64,000 nt of DNA from Halorubrum salinarum (GTDB lineage Archaea > Halobacteriota > Halobacteria > Halobacteriales > Haloferacaceae). The position numbers and the translations under genes are program-made. This document shows, in pieces, positions 1 through 8,628 of this stretch; the stretch's first letter is position 1; each line of letters opens with the position of its first letter. Below the pieces are notes generated by a model. It was not told the DNA's origin. It ran no database searches and saw nothing but the letters and a program-made list of their open reading frames with translations. The DNA is taken from the NCBI RefSeq assembly GCF_013267195.1, contig NZ_CP053941.1, forward strand, positions 62,001 through 126,000. Direction: 5' to 3'.

Positions 1-1
1 A

Positions 2-199
2 CTCGGCGTCCACCCGATGCTGCGGCTCACGCCGCCGACGACCGCCCTCTCGGGGCTCGACCCCGAACGGGTCCTGACCGGGCACGGCGTCGGCGTCCAC
101 GAGCGCGCGGCCGTCGCCGTCGAGGACGCCCTCTCGGACTCCCGGTCGAAGGCGCCCGGGCTGTACGCGAAGACGCTCGCGTCGGCGCTGCCGTTCTGA
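2..199 (+). CDS. C-terminal end of an MBL-fold hydrolase-like protein (partial)
   Basis: The frame is already open at the window edge, so the N-terminal part of the gene lies outside; about 65 residues remain. The tail contains HPMLRLTPP followed by VLTGHGVGVHE, which resembles the last conserved GHG segment of haloarchaeal metallo-beta-lactamase-fold hydrolases. The metal-binding HxHxDH motif would lie upstream and cannot be seen. The MBL assignment is therefore an inference from a short tail; the coding call rests on the acidic haloarchaeal composition and an uninterrupted frame to the TGA. Confidence 0.55.
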   Translation, partial: LGVHPMLRLTPPTTALSGLDPERVLTGHGVGVHERAAVAVEDALSDSRSKAPGLYAKTLASALPF

Positions 200-306
200 G
201 CGGGAACGGCGGTGCCGCGGCGCCGCGGCGGCTTTCAGGGCCTTCGGGGCGTCGGCCGAGCGGTGCGTGACCTTTTGCCAATGCGTCCCGTAGCGACGGG
301 CGACCA

Positions 307-723
307 GTGATCTACGTCACCCGCGACCTGTTGACCGTGCTCCGCGAGCGCGCCGCGAGCGAGGACCCCGACGAGGTGAACGTCCGGCTCTCGGCGACGC
401 CCGCCGAGGAGTTCGAGGCGGACCTCGGGCTCGACCCGGCGACGCCGGTGGTGACGCACTTCACGCTCCCGTCGGTGGGCAGTTCGGTCAGCTCCGTGTT
501 CGGCGTCGACCTCGGCACGCCGGCCGGCGAGGGCGGCGCGCGGTTCCTCTCGCACCCGGACGGGTTCCTCGGCGTCTCCCGCACCGACGACCTCGCGGGC
601 GTGGTGATCGTCGCGGTCCCGCCGTACGACGCGGACTCGGTCGCCGCCTTCGACCGGACCGGGGACGGGGTCGAACTCGCCGTCGTCGACGCCGTCCCGC
701 CGACGGAGTCCGTGCCGGAGTGA
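307..723 (+). CDS. Conserved haloarchaeal hypothetical protein
   Basis: 138 residues from a GTG start (first residues MIYVTRDLL). It is acidic, with no signal peptide or membrane segment. It shows alternating short beta-like stretches (VVTHFTLP, GVVIVAVPPYDAD) and a SHPDGFLG segment that superficially recalls the HxHP loop of JAB/MPN metalloproteases, but the remaining JAMM ligands are not apparent, so no function is assigned. The gene is followed within 50 bases by another small gene on the same strand. A TTTTGCCAA stretch about 30 bases upstream may be its promoter. Confidence 0.6.
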   Translation: MIYVTRDLLTVLRERAASEDPDEVNVRLSATPAEEFEADLGLDPATPVVTHFTLPSVGSSVSSVFGVDLGTPAGEGGARFLSHPDGFLGVSRTDDLAGVVIVAVPPYDADSVAAFDRTGDGVELAVVDAVPPTESVPE

Positions 724-769
724 GCCGAGAGCAGGGGTTTCAAGCCGTCGGAGGGAGTATCCGGTCGCA

Positions 770-1096
770 ATGGCAGCACGGCCACCCGGTGGCGGCGATA
801 CGAAGGAACCGGAGGCGATCGAGTTCGGCATCGCCGCGCTCGACGCCCGGCTCGACGAGGCGGACGTGTCGTTCCCCGCGACGGCCGCGGAGCTCCGCGA
901 CGCGCTCGGCGATCAGGAGGTGCCCTACGACGCGCAGGGGCGCTCGATCGCGCTCTCGGACGCGCTCGACCGCGTGCCGCAACGGGAGTTCGAAAACGAG
1001 ACGGCGTTCCTCGACGCGCTCTACCCGGTGTTCGACGAGGCCCGCCGGGAGGAGCGCGGCGTGATCGCCAGCCTTCGCGACGCCTTACCCTTCTGA
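770..1096 (+). CDS. Small acidic haloarchaeal protein (DUF5789-like)
   Basis: 108 residues beginning MAARPPGGG. The core runs ADVSFPATAAELRDALGD, then VPYDAQGRSIALSD, ending in a helical segment (ETAFLDALYPVFDEARR). This layout resembles small haloarchaeal proteins filed under DUF5789, though the family name is from memory and unverified. No catalytic motif is visible. A GGTTTCAAG stretch about 30 bases upstream fits a haloarchaeal TATA-like element and a leaderless transcript. It lies just downstream of the 307-723 gene and may be co-expressed with it. Confidence 0.6.
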   Translation: MAARPPGGGDTKEPEAIEFGIAALDARLDEADVSFPATAAELRDALGDQEVPYDAQGRSIALSDALDRVPQREFENETAFLDALYPVFDEARREERGVIASLRDALPF

Positions 1097-1130
1097 GTCG
1101 GTCGGGCGCGGTCCGCCCGACCGAGACCCC

Positions 1131-1436
1131 TCACCGCGACTCGGCGATCTCGCTCGCTTCCTCGTCGGACTCGCCGGCGTCGTAGCGCTCGATGACGTCG
1201 TTGATCAGGACGACGTCGCCGACCGCGCGGACCCAGCGGTACGGGACGATGACGCCCGTCGAGCCGCTCACCTGCCCGGCGAACAGCTCGTGGTTGAGTT
1301 CGGCGACCGCGAGGCCGGTCACGGCGCGGGCGTCCAAGTCGAGCTGGATGTCCTCGATTTCGCCGACGAAGACGCCGTTGCTGGAGTACACCTCGCGGCC
1401 GACGAGCGACGTGATCTCTTCGGGGGCTGCGTTCAT
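1131..1436 (-). CDS. PRC-barrel domain protein
   Basis: 101 residues from ATG at 1436 (MNAAPEEITSLVG). The core LVGREVYSSNGVFVGEIEDI is the typical PRC-barrel opening, and GVIVPYRWVRAVGDVVLI matches its closing strands. I preferred 1436 over an upstream in-frame start because a CTAATAAG element (1460-1467) then sits 24-31 bases upstream, the right distance for a leaderless archaeal promoter. Archaeal PRC-barrel proteins include RNA-metabolism factors and the CdpB cell-division proteins; which group this belongs to cannot be told from the sequence alone. Confidence 0.75.
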   Translation of the reverse strand: MNAAPEEITSLVGREVYSSNGVFVGEIEDIQLDLDARAVTGLAVAELNHELFAGQVSGSTGVIVPYRWVRAVGDVVLINDVIERYDAGESDEEASEIAESR

Positions 1437-1459
1437 ACACGATACGGTCACGAGCGCGC

Positions 1460-1467
1460 CTAATAAG
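1460..1467 (-). promoter_or_regulatory. TATA-like element of the PRC-barrel gene
   Basis: On the minus strand this reads CTTATTAG, 24-31 bases before the ATG at 1436. The same octamer at the same distance precedes the IPP isomerase gene (37430-37437), supporting a real haloarchaeal promoter type. Confidence 0.55.
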
Positions 1468-1541
1468 CGTTCGTTGTCGAACGACGCGCGTCGGACGCCG
1501 TCCGGTCGCCGCCGTCCGAACCCCGCAACTCCCGGCGCCCG

Positions 1542-3836
1542 TCACTCCCGCGGCGCGATCACTTCGATCGGGTGGAGCGGCGACGCCTCCAGCAGGGCGT
1601 CGAGCTGTTCGGTACAGGAGGTGCCGGGCGCGACGACGGTCCGGTCGGTGTCGCCGAACTGCTCGACGAGGGGCTCGCCCACGTCCACGCTCAGCTCGTA
1701 GTAGTCCGTCTTGTAGCCGAACGAGCCCGCCATCCCGCAGCACTCGGTGTCGGAGACCAGCACGTCGTAGCCGAGCCGCTCGAAGGTCGCGGTCGCGTAC
1801 TCGCCCACCTCGACCGTGCGCGCCTGACAGTGCGGATGGTAGGCGATCCGCCTGCCCGACGCCACGGGACCGGTGCCCTCGCTCGGCGCGCGCAGCGCCG
1901 CGGGGTCGGCGCCGTTCTCCAGCAGGCCGAAGACGTACTCCATGGCGTCGTAGCTCGCGGCCGCGAGCCGCTCGTGGGAGTCGGTCGGGAGGAACCGCTC
2001 GTACTCGCGGCGGAACGTCGCGAGGTCGCTCGGCTCGATCACCACCACGTCGCGGCCGGCGTCGAGGTGGGGCGCCAGCCCGGCGTACACGTCCTCGGCG
2101 GCCGCCTCGGCGGTCGCAACCATCCCCTGCGACAGGGGCGGGCGACCGCTGCCGGGCAGGTCGGGCACCAGCACGCGGACGCCGAGCGCCTCCAGCGCCC
2201 TGACGGTCGCCTTGCCGCGCGCGACGTCGACGTAGTTCGTCGCGGTGTCGGGGTAGACGACCGCCTCGCGGGTCGCCTCGTCCGCCGGGACCGCGGGGCC
2301 GCCGCGGGCCTCGAACCACTCCACGAGCGACTCGCGCGCGAACGCGGGGAGGTCGCGGCGGCGGTCGATGCCGGCGACCCGCTCGGCGACCGCGCGCAGC
2401 GGGCCGACGTCCGCGAGCCGGTTGGCGAGCGGCGCCGTCTTGTGCCCCCACTTCGCGAGCGTCGCGTAGTTGCCCACGAGCCGGGTGCCGAGGTCGAGGC
2501 CGCCCGGCTCCTCGTCGGGGACCAGCTCCTCGAACGCCCAGTCGAGCTGGCTCGGGTCGGCCTCGCCGCGGTTGATCCGGTCGCGGACCGCGGTGTTGAT
2601 CCACGGGATGTCGATGCCGACCGGACACGCCGGGACGCAGCGCGAGCAGCCGGTACAGAGGTCGTTGAACTCGGCCGCGGTGTCGAGCCCCTCGATGCCC
2701 GCCTCCCAGCCCGTCGCGATGCCGCCGGAGTAGGTCTCGCCGCCGAACGCGTGCCCGCCGACGCTCTGGAAGTTGCCGCAGGCGTTCGAGCAGGCCGAAC
2801 AGCGGATGCAGTACAGCGTCTCCCTCAGCGTCTCGTCGTCGCGCATCGCCAAGCGCCCGTTGTCGATGAGCACGAGGTGGAACTCGCGGTCGGATTCCGA
2901 GCCGTCGGCCAGGGGGCCCTCGTCGGCCGCGAAGTCCGGCACCGGCGAGTCGACCGGCGGCGTGAGCGTCGAGATGTAGGAGGTCACGTCCTGCCCGGTC
3001 CCCGACCGGCCGATCAGCTCGACGAACGGCGAGAAGTCCTCGACGGTCGGGACGAGCTTCTCGACGCCCGCGACCGCGACGTGCGTGTCGGTCGCGGTCA
3101 CCGTCTTCCTGGCGTTGCCCTCGCTCGTCACGAGGAGCATGGTGCCCGAGTCCGCGGCGACGAAGTTCGCGCCGGTCATCCCGAGGTCGGCGTCCTCGAT
3201 CAGCTCGCCGAGCCGCTCGCGGGCGAACATCGTGAGCTCCTCGGCGGTCTCGGGCGGGTCGTCGGGGTCGAACCGCTCCGCGAACAGCTCGGCGATGGCC
3301 TCGCGGGACTTGTGGATCGCCGGCGCGACGATGTGCGACGGCTCCTCCTCGGCCAGCTGGAGCACCCACTCGCCGAGGTCCGTCTCGACGACCTCGACGC
3401 CGTCGTCCGCGAGCGCGTCGTTCACCTCGATCTCCTCGGAGGTCATCGACTTCGACTTCACCGCGCGCTCGGCGCCGCGCTCGGCCGCCACCTCCCGGAT
3501 GTACCGGTTGGCGTCGGCCGCGTCGTCGGCGAGGTAGACCGTCCCGCCGTTGGCCTCCACCGTCTCCGTCACCTCGTCGATGAGGGCCGGGAGGCGCTCG
3601 ATGGCGTCCTCCTTGATGGCCCGCGCCTCGTCTTTCAGCGCCTCGTAGCCGTCGAGGCGGGCGGTCGACTCGTAACGCCCCTCGTTGAAGCCGCGGGTGT
3701 TCGCCGCGACCGCGTCGCCCTCGGTCGCGAGCAGTTCGCGGATCCGGTCGGCCTTCGCCTCCCGGTCGAGGTCGCCCGGCGCCTCGGCGGGACGCGCGTC
3801 CTCCGTCCCCGCGCCGGGGTCGGCGTCGCTGCTCAT
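1542..3836 (-). CDS. LUD-domain iron-sulfur protein, LutB/LutA-type fusion
   Basis: 764 residues. The N-terminal half is a LUD domain (LutB/LldF type; TGANFVAADSGTMLLV and TVTATDTHVAVAGVEK). Two ferredoxin-like clusters follow at roughly residues 340 and 395 (CIRCSACSNAC and CTGCSRCVPACP). The C-terminal part carries a cysteine-rich CCG-type domain with ECCGMAGSFGY near residue 700, like LutA/GlcF/HdrB. Bacterial LutA and LutB are usually separate, so this is a fusion. It is expected to pass electrons from 2-hydroxyacid oxidation to the membrane chain. Its ATG overlaps the stop of the upstream LutC-like gene by four bases, so the two are translationally coupled. The opposite-strand neighbour is the dehydrogenase partner. 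Confidence 0.85.
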   Translation of the reverse strand: MSSDADPGAGTEDARPAEAPGDLDREAKADRIRELLATEGDAVAANTRGFNEGRYESTARLDGYEALKDEARAIKEDAIERLPALIDEVTETVEANGGTVYLADDAADANRYIREVAAERGAERAVKSKSMTSEEIEVNDALADDGVEVVETDLGEWVLQLAEEEPSHIVAPAIHKSREAIAELFAERFDPDDPPETAEELTMFARERLGELIEDADLGMTGANFVAADSGTMLLVTSEGNARKTVTATDTHVAVAGVEKLVPTVEDFSPFVELIGRSGTGQDVTSYISTLTPPVDSPVPDFAADEGPLADGSESDREFHLVLIDNGRLAMRDDETLRETLYCIRCSACSNACGNFQSVGGHAFGGETYSGGIATGWEAGIEGLDTAAEFNDLCTGCSRCVPACPVGIDIPWINTAVRDRINRGEADPSQLDWAFEELVPDEEPGGLDLGTRLVGNYATLAKWGHKTAPLANRLADVGPLRAVAERVAGIDRRRDLPAFARESLVEWFEARGGPAVPADEATREAVVYPDTATNYVDVARGKATVRALEALGVRVLVPDLPGSGRPPLSQGMVATAEAAAEDVYAGLAPHLDAGRDVVVIEPSDLATFRREYERFLPTDSHERLAAASYDAMEYVFGLLENGADPAALRAPSEGTGPVASGRRIAYHPHCQARTVEVGEYATATFERLGYDVLVSDTECCGMAGSFGYKTDYYELSVDVGEPLVEQFGDTDRTVVAPGTSCTEQLDALLEASPLHPIEVIAPRE

Positions 3837-4384
3837 CGCTCCCCCTCGCCGGGGTCGTCCTCGCGGAGCAGCACCACGTGGACCTCCTTCGGCCCGTGCG
3901 CGCCGTGGACGAGCCCGCCCATGTCCGCCGTCGCGCTCGGGCCGGTCGCGAACACCACGTCGACCGACTCGTCGCGCGCCCGCGGCCCGAGCCACTCGAA
4001 GGCGTCGGGCATGTCGGGGACCAAGTCCGCCTCGCGGAGGACGACGACGTGGCGGTCGACGAACAGGCTCACCGGCTCCGTGCCGGCCGCGTCCGCCTCC
4101 AGCGCGACGCTCCCGTACTCGGCGACGCCCAGCGACGCCGCCGTGACACCGGTGTGCGCCCCGCGCAGGTCGGCGGTGGTCGGTTCCGTCTCGATCCGCT
4201 CCGGGAGGGTCGCGGGCGAATCGGCGAAAGCGGCCGGCCCGGACCGGTCGAGCGGGACCCCGACCGCGGGCTCGCCCGCGGCCGCCTCGACCATGGCCGC
4301 GCACTCCGCCGGCGGCCCCGCCGAGACCGCGACGCCGAGGTCGTCGAGTCGACCCGTGAACGTCGACGTGTCTGCGAGCGACAT
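3833..4384 (-). CDS. LUD domain protein, LutC-like
   Basis: 183 residues from ATG at 4384 (MSLADTSTFTGRL); an in-frame ATG at 4408 is possible. It is a stand-alone LUD domain: SFLV-type strands (VSLFVDRHVVVLREADLVPD) and a closing VVFATGPSATADMGG followed by VHGAHGPKEVHVVLL, which is the usual LutC/YkgG ending. It is the first gene of a two-gene operon with the LUD/Fe-S fusion (ATGA overlap) and diverges from the GlcD-GlcF fusion gene across about 150 bases. Together they look like a D-lactate or glycolate oxidation system. Confidence 0.85.
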   Translation of the reverse strand: MSLADTSTFTGRLDDLGVAVSAGPPAECAAMVEAAAGEPAVGVPLDRSGPAAFADSPATLPERIETEPTTADLRGAHTGVTAASLGVAEYGSVALEADAAGTEPVSLFVDRHVVVLREADLVPDMPDAFEWLGPRARDESVDVVFATGPSATADMGGLVHGAHGPKEVHVVLLREDDPGEGER

Positions 4385-4443
4385 GGTGGTCACTTCGCCG
4401 GTCGGCATAAGGGTGTTGCGGCGCTTCTCGCGGACGCGAACCG

Positions 4444-4479
4444 GGCCGCGCGATCGGATGCGGCCGCGCGATCGGATGG
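4444..4479. repeat. Tandem 18-bp direct repeat in a divergent promoter region
   Basis: GGCCGCGCGATCGGATG occurs twice with an exact 18-base period (4444-4460 and 4462-4478). Each copy contains the palindromic core CGATCG. The pair lies between the divergent LUD operon (start 4384) and the GlcD-GlcF fusion gene (start 4539), where a shared regulator would bind. Confidence 0.7.
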
Positions 4480-4508
4480 AGTTCCCGCGACGCGCGGGCG
4501 GCAGGAGG

Positions 4509-4518
4509 TTTTTCATGG
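4509..4518 (+). promoter_or_regulatory. TATA-like element for the GlcD-GlcF fusion gene
   Basis: TTTTTCATGG lies 21-30 bases before the ATG at 4539. This decides the start: an alternative ATG at 4515 follows an AGGAGG (4503-4508), but it would fall inside the promoter element, so the leaderless start at 4539 is preferred. Confidence 0.45.
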
Positions 4519-4538
4519 TTCGACCGCGAGGGTCTCGC

Positions 4539-7500
4539 ATGGCCACCAACACGCCGGAGCCGGATCCGACGGACGGCGGGGACTTCGACTACACCGGCGG
4601 GTCCGTGGAGCGGCCGGACCTCGTCGACGCGCTCGACGCCCGCGTCGACGGCGACGTGCGGTTCGACGACTACTCGAAGCGGCTGTACGCGACCGACGCC
4701 TCGGCGTACGAGGTCACCCCAATCGGCGTCGTGATCCCGGAGTCGACGGCGGACGTCGCGGCCGTCCACGAGTACTGCTTCGCGGAGAGGATCCCCGTCC
4801 TCCCGCGCGGCGGCGGCACCTCCCTCGCCGGGCAGACCGTCAACGAGGCGGTCGTCCTCGACCTGACGGGCGAGATGGACGCGGTGATCGAGACCGACGC
4901 CGACGCGAAGACGGCCCGCGTCCAGGCCGGCGCGTACGTGGGCGACCTCAACGCCGCCGTCGAGGGCGACGGCCTGAAGTTCGCGCCGGACCCGGCGTGG
5001 CGCGACAAGTCGGCGGTCGGCGGCGCCATCGGCAACAACTCCACCGGCTCGCACTCGCTGAAGTACGGCAAGACGGACCACTACGTCGAGGAGGCCGAGG
5101 TCGTCCTCGCCGACGGCACCGTGGCGACGTTCGGCGAGGTCGCGGTCGAGGAGCTCCGCGAGTCCGCCGACGCCGACAGCGACGACCTGCTCCCCCGGAT
5201 CCACGCCGAGGTCGTCCGAGTCCTCGACGAGGAGGCCGACCGGATCGACGAGCGCTACCCGGAGCTGAAGCGGAACGTCTCCGGCTACAACCTCGACCGG
5301 CTCCTCGCCGAGTACCGCGGCGAGCACGGCGAGGCGGGCGTGGTCAACCTCGCCCGGCTCATGGCCGGCAGCGAGGGGACGCTCGCGACGGTCACCGAGG
5401 CGACCGTCTCGCTCGTCGAGATCCCCCAGACGAAGGCGGTGGCGCTGCTCACCTACGACGACCTGCTGGACGCGATGGAGGACGTGGCGGCATGCCTCGA
5501 ACACGACCCCGCCGCCGTCGAGGTGATGGACGACGTGCTGCTCGGCCTCGCGGCCGACACGCCTGAGTTCGAGGACGTGGTCGGGATGCTCCCGGACGGC
5601 ACCGACTCCGCGCTCCTCGTGGAGTTCTACGCCGACAGCGACGCCGAGGGGAAACGGAAGGTCGCGGACCTCATCGCCGACCGCGTGGGCGCCGCCGACG
5701 GAGACGGCGGCGTCGACACAGCGGTCGAGCCGAGCGCGGGCGCCGCCGAGACGACGAGCCACCCGCGCCGCGCGGCCCACGCCATGGAGGCCCACGACCC
5801 CGAGAAGCGCGACCGGTTCTGGAAGATGCGCAAGGCCGGCCTCCCGATCCTCCTCTCGCGGACCACCGACGAGAAGCACATCTCCTTCATCGAGGACTGC
5901 GCCATCCCGCCCGAGCACCTCCCCGAGTACACCCGCGAGTTCCAGGAGATCCTGGCCGACAACGACACGTTCGCGACCTTCTACGCGCACGCCGGCCCCG
6001 GCGTCCTCCACGTCCGCCCGCTGATCAACACGAAGGAGGTCGACGACGTGGAGGCGATGCTCGACATCGCCGACCGCGTCACCGACGCCGTGGTCCGGCT
6101 CGGCGGCTCGGTGTCCGGCGAGCACGGCGACGGCCGCGCGCGGACCCAGTGGAACCGGAAGCTGTACGGCGACGACCTCTGGGAGGCGTTCCGCGACCTG
6201 AAGACCGCGTTCGACCCCGACTGGCTGCTCAACCCGGGCAACGTCTGCGGGGAGGTCGACATGCGCGAGAACCTGCGGTTCGACGCCGACTACGAGTACG
6301 ACGCCGGCTTCGACCCCGCGATGGAGTGGGCGGTCGACAACGGGATGCAGGGGATGGTCGAACTGTGTCACGGCTGCGGCGGCTGCCGCGGCCCGCAGGA
6401 GACGACCGGCGGCGTGATGTGTCCGACCTACCGCGCCGCCGACGAGGAGATCCAGTCGACCCGCGGCCGGGCGAACATGCTCCGCGGGGCCATCAACGGC
6501 GAACTCCCCGACGACCCGACCGACGACGAGTTCGTCACCGAGGTGATGGACCTCTGTGTCGGCTGTAAGGGCTGTAAGGTGGACTGCCCGAGCGGCGTCG
6601 ACATGGCGAAGCTGAAGGCCGAGGTCGAGCACGCCCACCACGAGGAACACGGGGCCGACCTCCGGACGCGGCTGCTCGGCCGCTTCGAGTCGCTAGCCCC
6701 GCTCGCGTCGCGGTTCGCGCCCCTCTCGAACCTCCCGAACAAGATCCCCGGGAGCGGCCTCATCGCGGAGAAGGCGCTCGGCATCGCCAGGGAGCGCGAC
6801 CTGCCCACCTTCCGCTCGGAGACGCTCGTCGACTGGTTCGAGGCCCGCGGCGGCGCGGGCGTCCCGCGCGAGGAGGCCGCCCGCGAGGTCCTGCTGTTCC
6901 CCGACGTGTACACCACCTACACGAACCCCGGCGCCGGGAAGGCCGCGGTGCGCGTGCTGGAGGCCGCCGACTGCCACGTGCGGATCCCCGACGTGGACGG
7001 CAGCGGGCGCCCGCCCCACTCGAAGGGGCTGCTCGACGTGTCGCGCGCGACGGCGAGAGACGCCGTCGAGACGCTCGCGCCCGACGTGCGCGACGGCTGG
7101 GACGTGGTCGTCGTCGAGCCCTCCGACGCCGTGATGCTCCAGTCGGACTACCACGACCTGCTCGACGGCGACGCCAGCGACGTGCCCGACGCCGACGTGG
7201 CCGCCGTCTCCGAGAGCGCCTACGGCGTCATGGAGTACGTCGACGCCCACCGGCTCGACGAGGAGCTCGCCCTCGACGCCCCCACTGAGTCGCTCACCTA
7301 CCACGGCCACTGCCACCAGAAGGCGACGAAGAAGGACCACCACGCGGTCGGCGTCCTCCGGCGCGCCGGCTACGGCGTCGACCCGCTCGACTCCTCGTGT
7401 TGCGGCATGGCCGGCTCGTTCGGCTACGAGGCCGAGCACTACTCGATGAGCAAGGCCATCGGCGAGACGCTGTTCGAGCAGGTGGACGCCAGCGGCGGCG

Positions 7501-7610
7501 ACGCCCTCGTCGCGCCGGGCACCTCCTGCCGGACGCAGCTGGAGGAGGGCCCCGGCGAGGTACCGGAGCCGACGCACCCGATCCAGAAGCTGGCGGCCGC
7601 GCTGGCGTAG
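4539..7610 (+). CDS. FAD-linked 2-hydroxyacid dehydrogenase, GlcD-GlcF fusion
   Basis: 1023 residues. The N-terminal FAD-binding type-4 domain contains LPRGGGTSLAGQTV and GGAIGNNSTGSHSLKYGK; the FAD-oxidase C-terminal domain follows to about residue 560 (GGSVSGEHGDGRARTQW). Two iron-sulfur motifs come next near residues 609 and 671 (CHGCGGCRG..., CVGCKGCKVDCP), then a GlcF-like CCG domain with SCCGMAGSFGYEAEH near residue 953. This fuses the flavoprotein and electron-transfer subunits of D-lactate/glycolate dehydrogenase. It should oxidise a 2-hydroxyacid and feed electrons to the quinone pool. It diverges from the two LUD genes, its likely partners. The exact substrate cannot be read from sequence. 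Confidence 0.88.
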   Translation: MATNTPEPDPTDGGDFDYTGGSVERPDLVDALDARVDGDVRFDDYSKRLYATDASAYEVTPIGVVIPESTADVAAVHEYCFAERIPVLPRGGGTSLAGQTVNEAVVLDLTGEMDAVIETDADAKTARVQAGAYVGDLNAAVEGDGLKFAPDPAWRDKSAVGGAIGNNSTGSHSLKYGKTDHYVEEAEVVLADGTVATFGEVAVEELRESADADSDDLLPRIHAEVVRVLDEEADRIDERYPELKRNVSGYNLDRLLAEYRGEHGEAGVVNLARLMAGSEGTLATVTEATVSLVEIPQTKAVALLTYDDLLDAMEDVAACLEHDPAAVEVMDDVLLGLAADTPEFEDVVGMLPDGTDSALLVEFYADSDAEGKRKVADLIADRVGAADGDGGVDTAVEPSAGAAETTSHPRRAAHAMEAHDPEKRDRFWKMRKAGLPILLSRTTDEKHISFIEDCAIPPEHLPEYTREFQEILADNDTFATFYAHAGPGVLHVRPLINTKEVDDVEAMLDIADRVTDAVVRLGGSVSGEHGDGRARTQWNRKLYGDDLWEAFRDLKTAFDPDWLLNPGNVCGEVDMRENLRFDADYEYDAGFDPAMEWAVDNGMQGMVELCHGCGGCRGPQETTGGVMCPTYRAADEEIQSTRGRANMLRGAINGELPDDPTDDEFVTEVMDLCVGCKGCKVDCPSGVDMAKLKAEVEHAHHEEHGADLRTRLLGRFESLAPLASRFAPLSNLPNKIPGSGLIAEKALGIARERDLPTFRSETLVDWFEARGGAGVPREEAAREVLLFPDVYTTYTNPGAGKAAVRVLEAADCHVRIPDVDGSGRPPHSKGLLDVSRATARDAVETLAPDVRDGWDVVVVEPSDAVMLQSDYHDLLDGDASDVPDADVAAVSESAYGVMEYVDAHRLDEELALDAPTESLTYHGHCHQKATKKDHHAVGVLRRAGYGVDPLDSSCCGMAGSFGYEAEHYSMSKAIGETLFEQVDASGGDALVAPGTSCRTQLEEGPGEVPEPTHPIQKLAAALA

Positions 7611-7617
7611 GCTGGGC

Positions 7618-8628
7618 TCACTCGGACCCGGGTCGTCCCGCGCCCGCGACCGCGTCGCGCTCCCGCTCGCGGCGCCGCGCCAGCAGCCGCTCGATCCCCT
7701 TCCCCGGGCCGCCCTCGATGGGCCACCCCCGCGTGCGCCACTGCGGCGGCTCCGGCGAGAACTCCGGACAGGAGCCCGAGCACTCCCGCGCGGTCGGCAC
7801 CTTCCCTTTCGCGGCGCAGTGCGGGACGAGCGCGCGGCCCTCGCGCCGGAGTTCGAAGTGTCGGCAGTCGGGGCGCATCGTGTCGTGGAACGAGCGCCAC
7901 CCCTTCCCGTACGCCCGCTCGGCGATCTCCAGCCGCAGCGTCTCCGTCTCGGGGTCTCGGCGCTCGCCCTCGCCCGGCGCGAGGTCGCTCGGGTGCCACG
8001 CCACGTCCGCGGCGTCGGCGTCGACGCCCGCGGAGAAGTCAGTCGCGAGGATGCCCGCCTCGACGGGCAGCTCGCGGAGCAGGGCGGGCTCGACGCGCTC
8101 GCCGGTCGTCTCGGTCGCGAGCCACGCCTCGTCGGCGAGCGCGGCCTCGACGTCGTGGGCCAGTTGGTCGGCGAGCCGGTCGGCCGCCGAGCGGTCGAGG
8201 TCCGGCTTGTTCTCGACCGCGACGATCCGCTCGACCCAGCCCGGGTACGGGCGCACCCGCCGGATCTCGATGCGGTTGCCGTCGCGGCGCTTCTCGATCA
8301 GGTCCCGGCCCGCGGCGCGGTGGACCGCCTGCCGCACGTAGCGCCACGGGTAGCCCGGGTCGGGCAAGGCGTCGCGGTACCACGCCCACTCGGTGGGCGC
8401 GCCGCGGACCACGTGGAGGAGGTCGGAGTCGATGGTCCGGTCGCCGAACGCGCGCCGCCGCGCGAACGCCGCCGGGTCGACCTCGATCACGACCGTGTCC
8501 CAGCGGCGCTCCTTGGTGCCGAGCTGGCGGGCGACGATCGCCGGGCGCAGCCCCTCGCTGGGGTGCCAGGCCAGCTCGGCGTACCGACAGACCAGAAGCT
8601 CGTAGCCGAACTCGGCGTCTGGCGTCAC
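7618..8628 (-). CDS. DUF5787-like haloarchaeal protein with Cys cluster and possible nuclease core
   Basis: 336 residues from a GTG start. The N-terminal half contains TIDSDLLHVV (around residue 66) and IVAVENKPDLD (around residue 137); a spaced D...ExK pattern in beta-strand context resembles the PD-(D/E)XK nuclease core, but this is only an inference. The C-terminal part has a conserved-looking cysteine set, DCRHFELRR, PHCAAKG and ECSGSCPEF, plausibly binding zinc or an iron-sulfur cluster. I believe haloarchaeal homologues are called DUF5787, unverified. A CTTTTGTC element lies about 30 bases upstream. It converges on the GlcD-GlcF gene with only a seven-base gap. Confidence 0.7.
   Translation of the reverse strand: MTPDAEFGYELLVCRYAELAWHPSEGLRPAIVARQLGTKERRWDTVVIEVDPAAFARRRAFGDRTIDSDLLHVVRGAPTEWAWYRDALPDPGYPWRYVRQAVHRAAGRDLIEKRRDGNRIEIRRVRPYPGWVERIVAVENKPDLDRSAADRLADQLAHDVEAALADEAWLATETTGERVEPALLRELPVEAGILATDFSAGVDADAADVAWHPSDLAPGEGERRDPETETLRLEIAERAYGKGWRSFHDTMRPDCRHFELRREGRALVPHCAAKGKVPTARECSGSCPEFSPEPPQWRTRGWPIEGGPGKGIERLLARRRERERDAVAGAGRPGSE

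Noticed and set aside
4503-4517. Start of the GlcD-GlcF gene at 4515 because of an AGGAGG six bases upstream
   Set aside because: The ATG at 4515 lies within the TTTTTCATGG element that is correctly placed for a leaderless start at 4539; neither is proven, but the first option leaves no room for a promoter.
1542-7610. Very long open frames (over 1700 and 2000 codons) spanning several genes on both strands
   Set aside because: High GC content removes stop codons. Only the parts from 1542-3836 on the minus strand and 4539-7610 on the plus strand carry recognised domains and acidic composition; the rest is Arg/Val/Gly-rich antisense of the LUD, GlcD and other genes.
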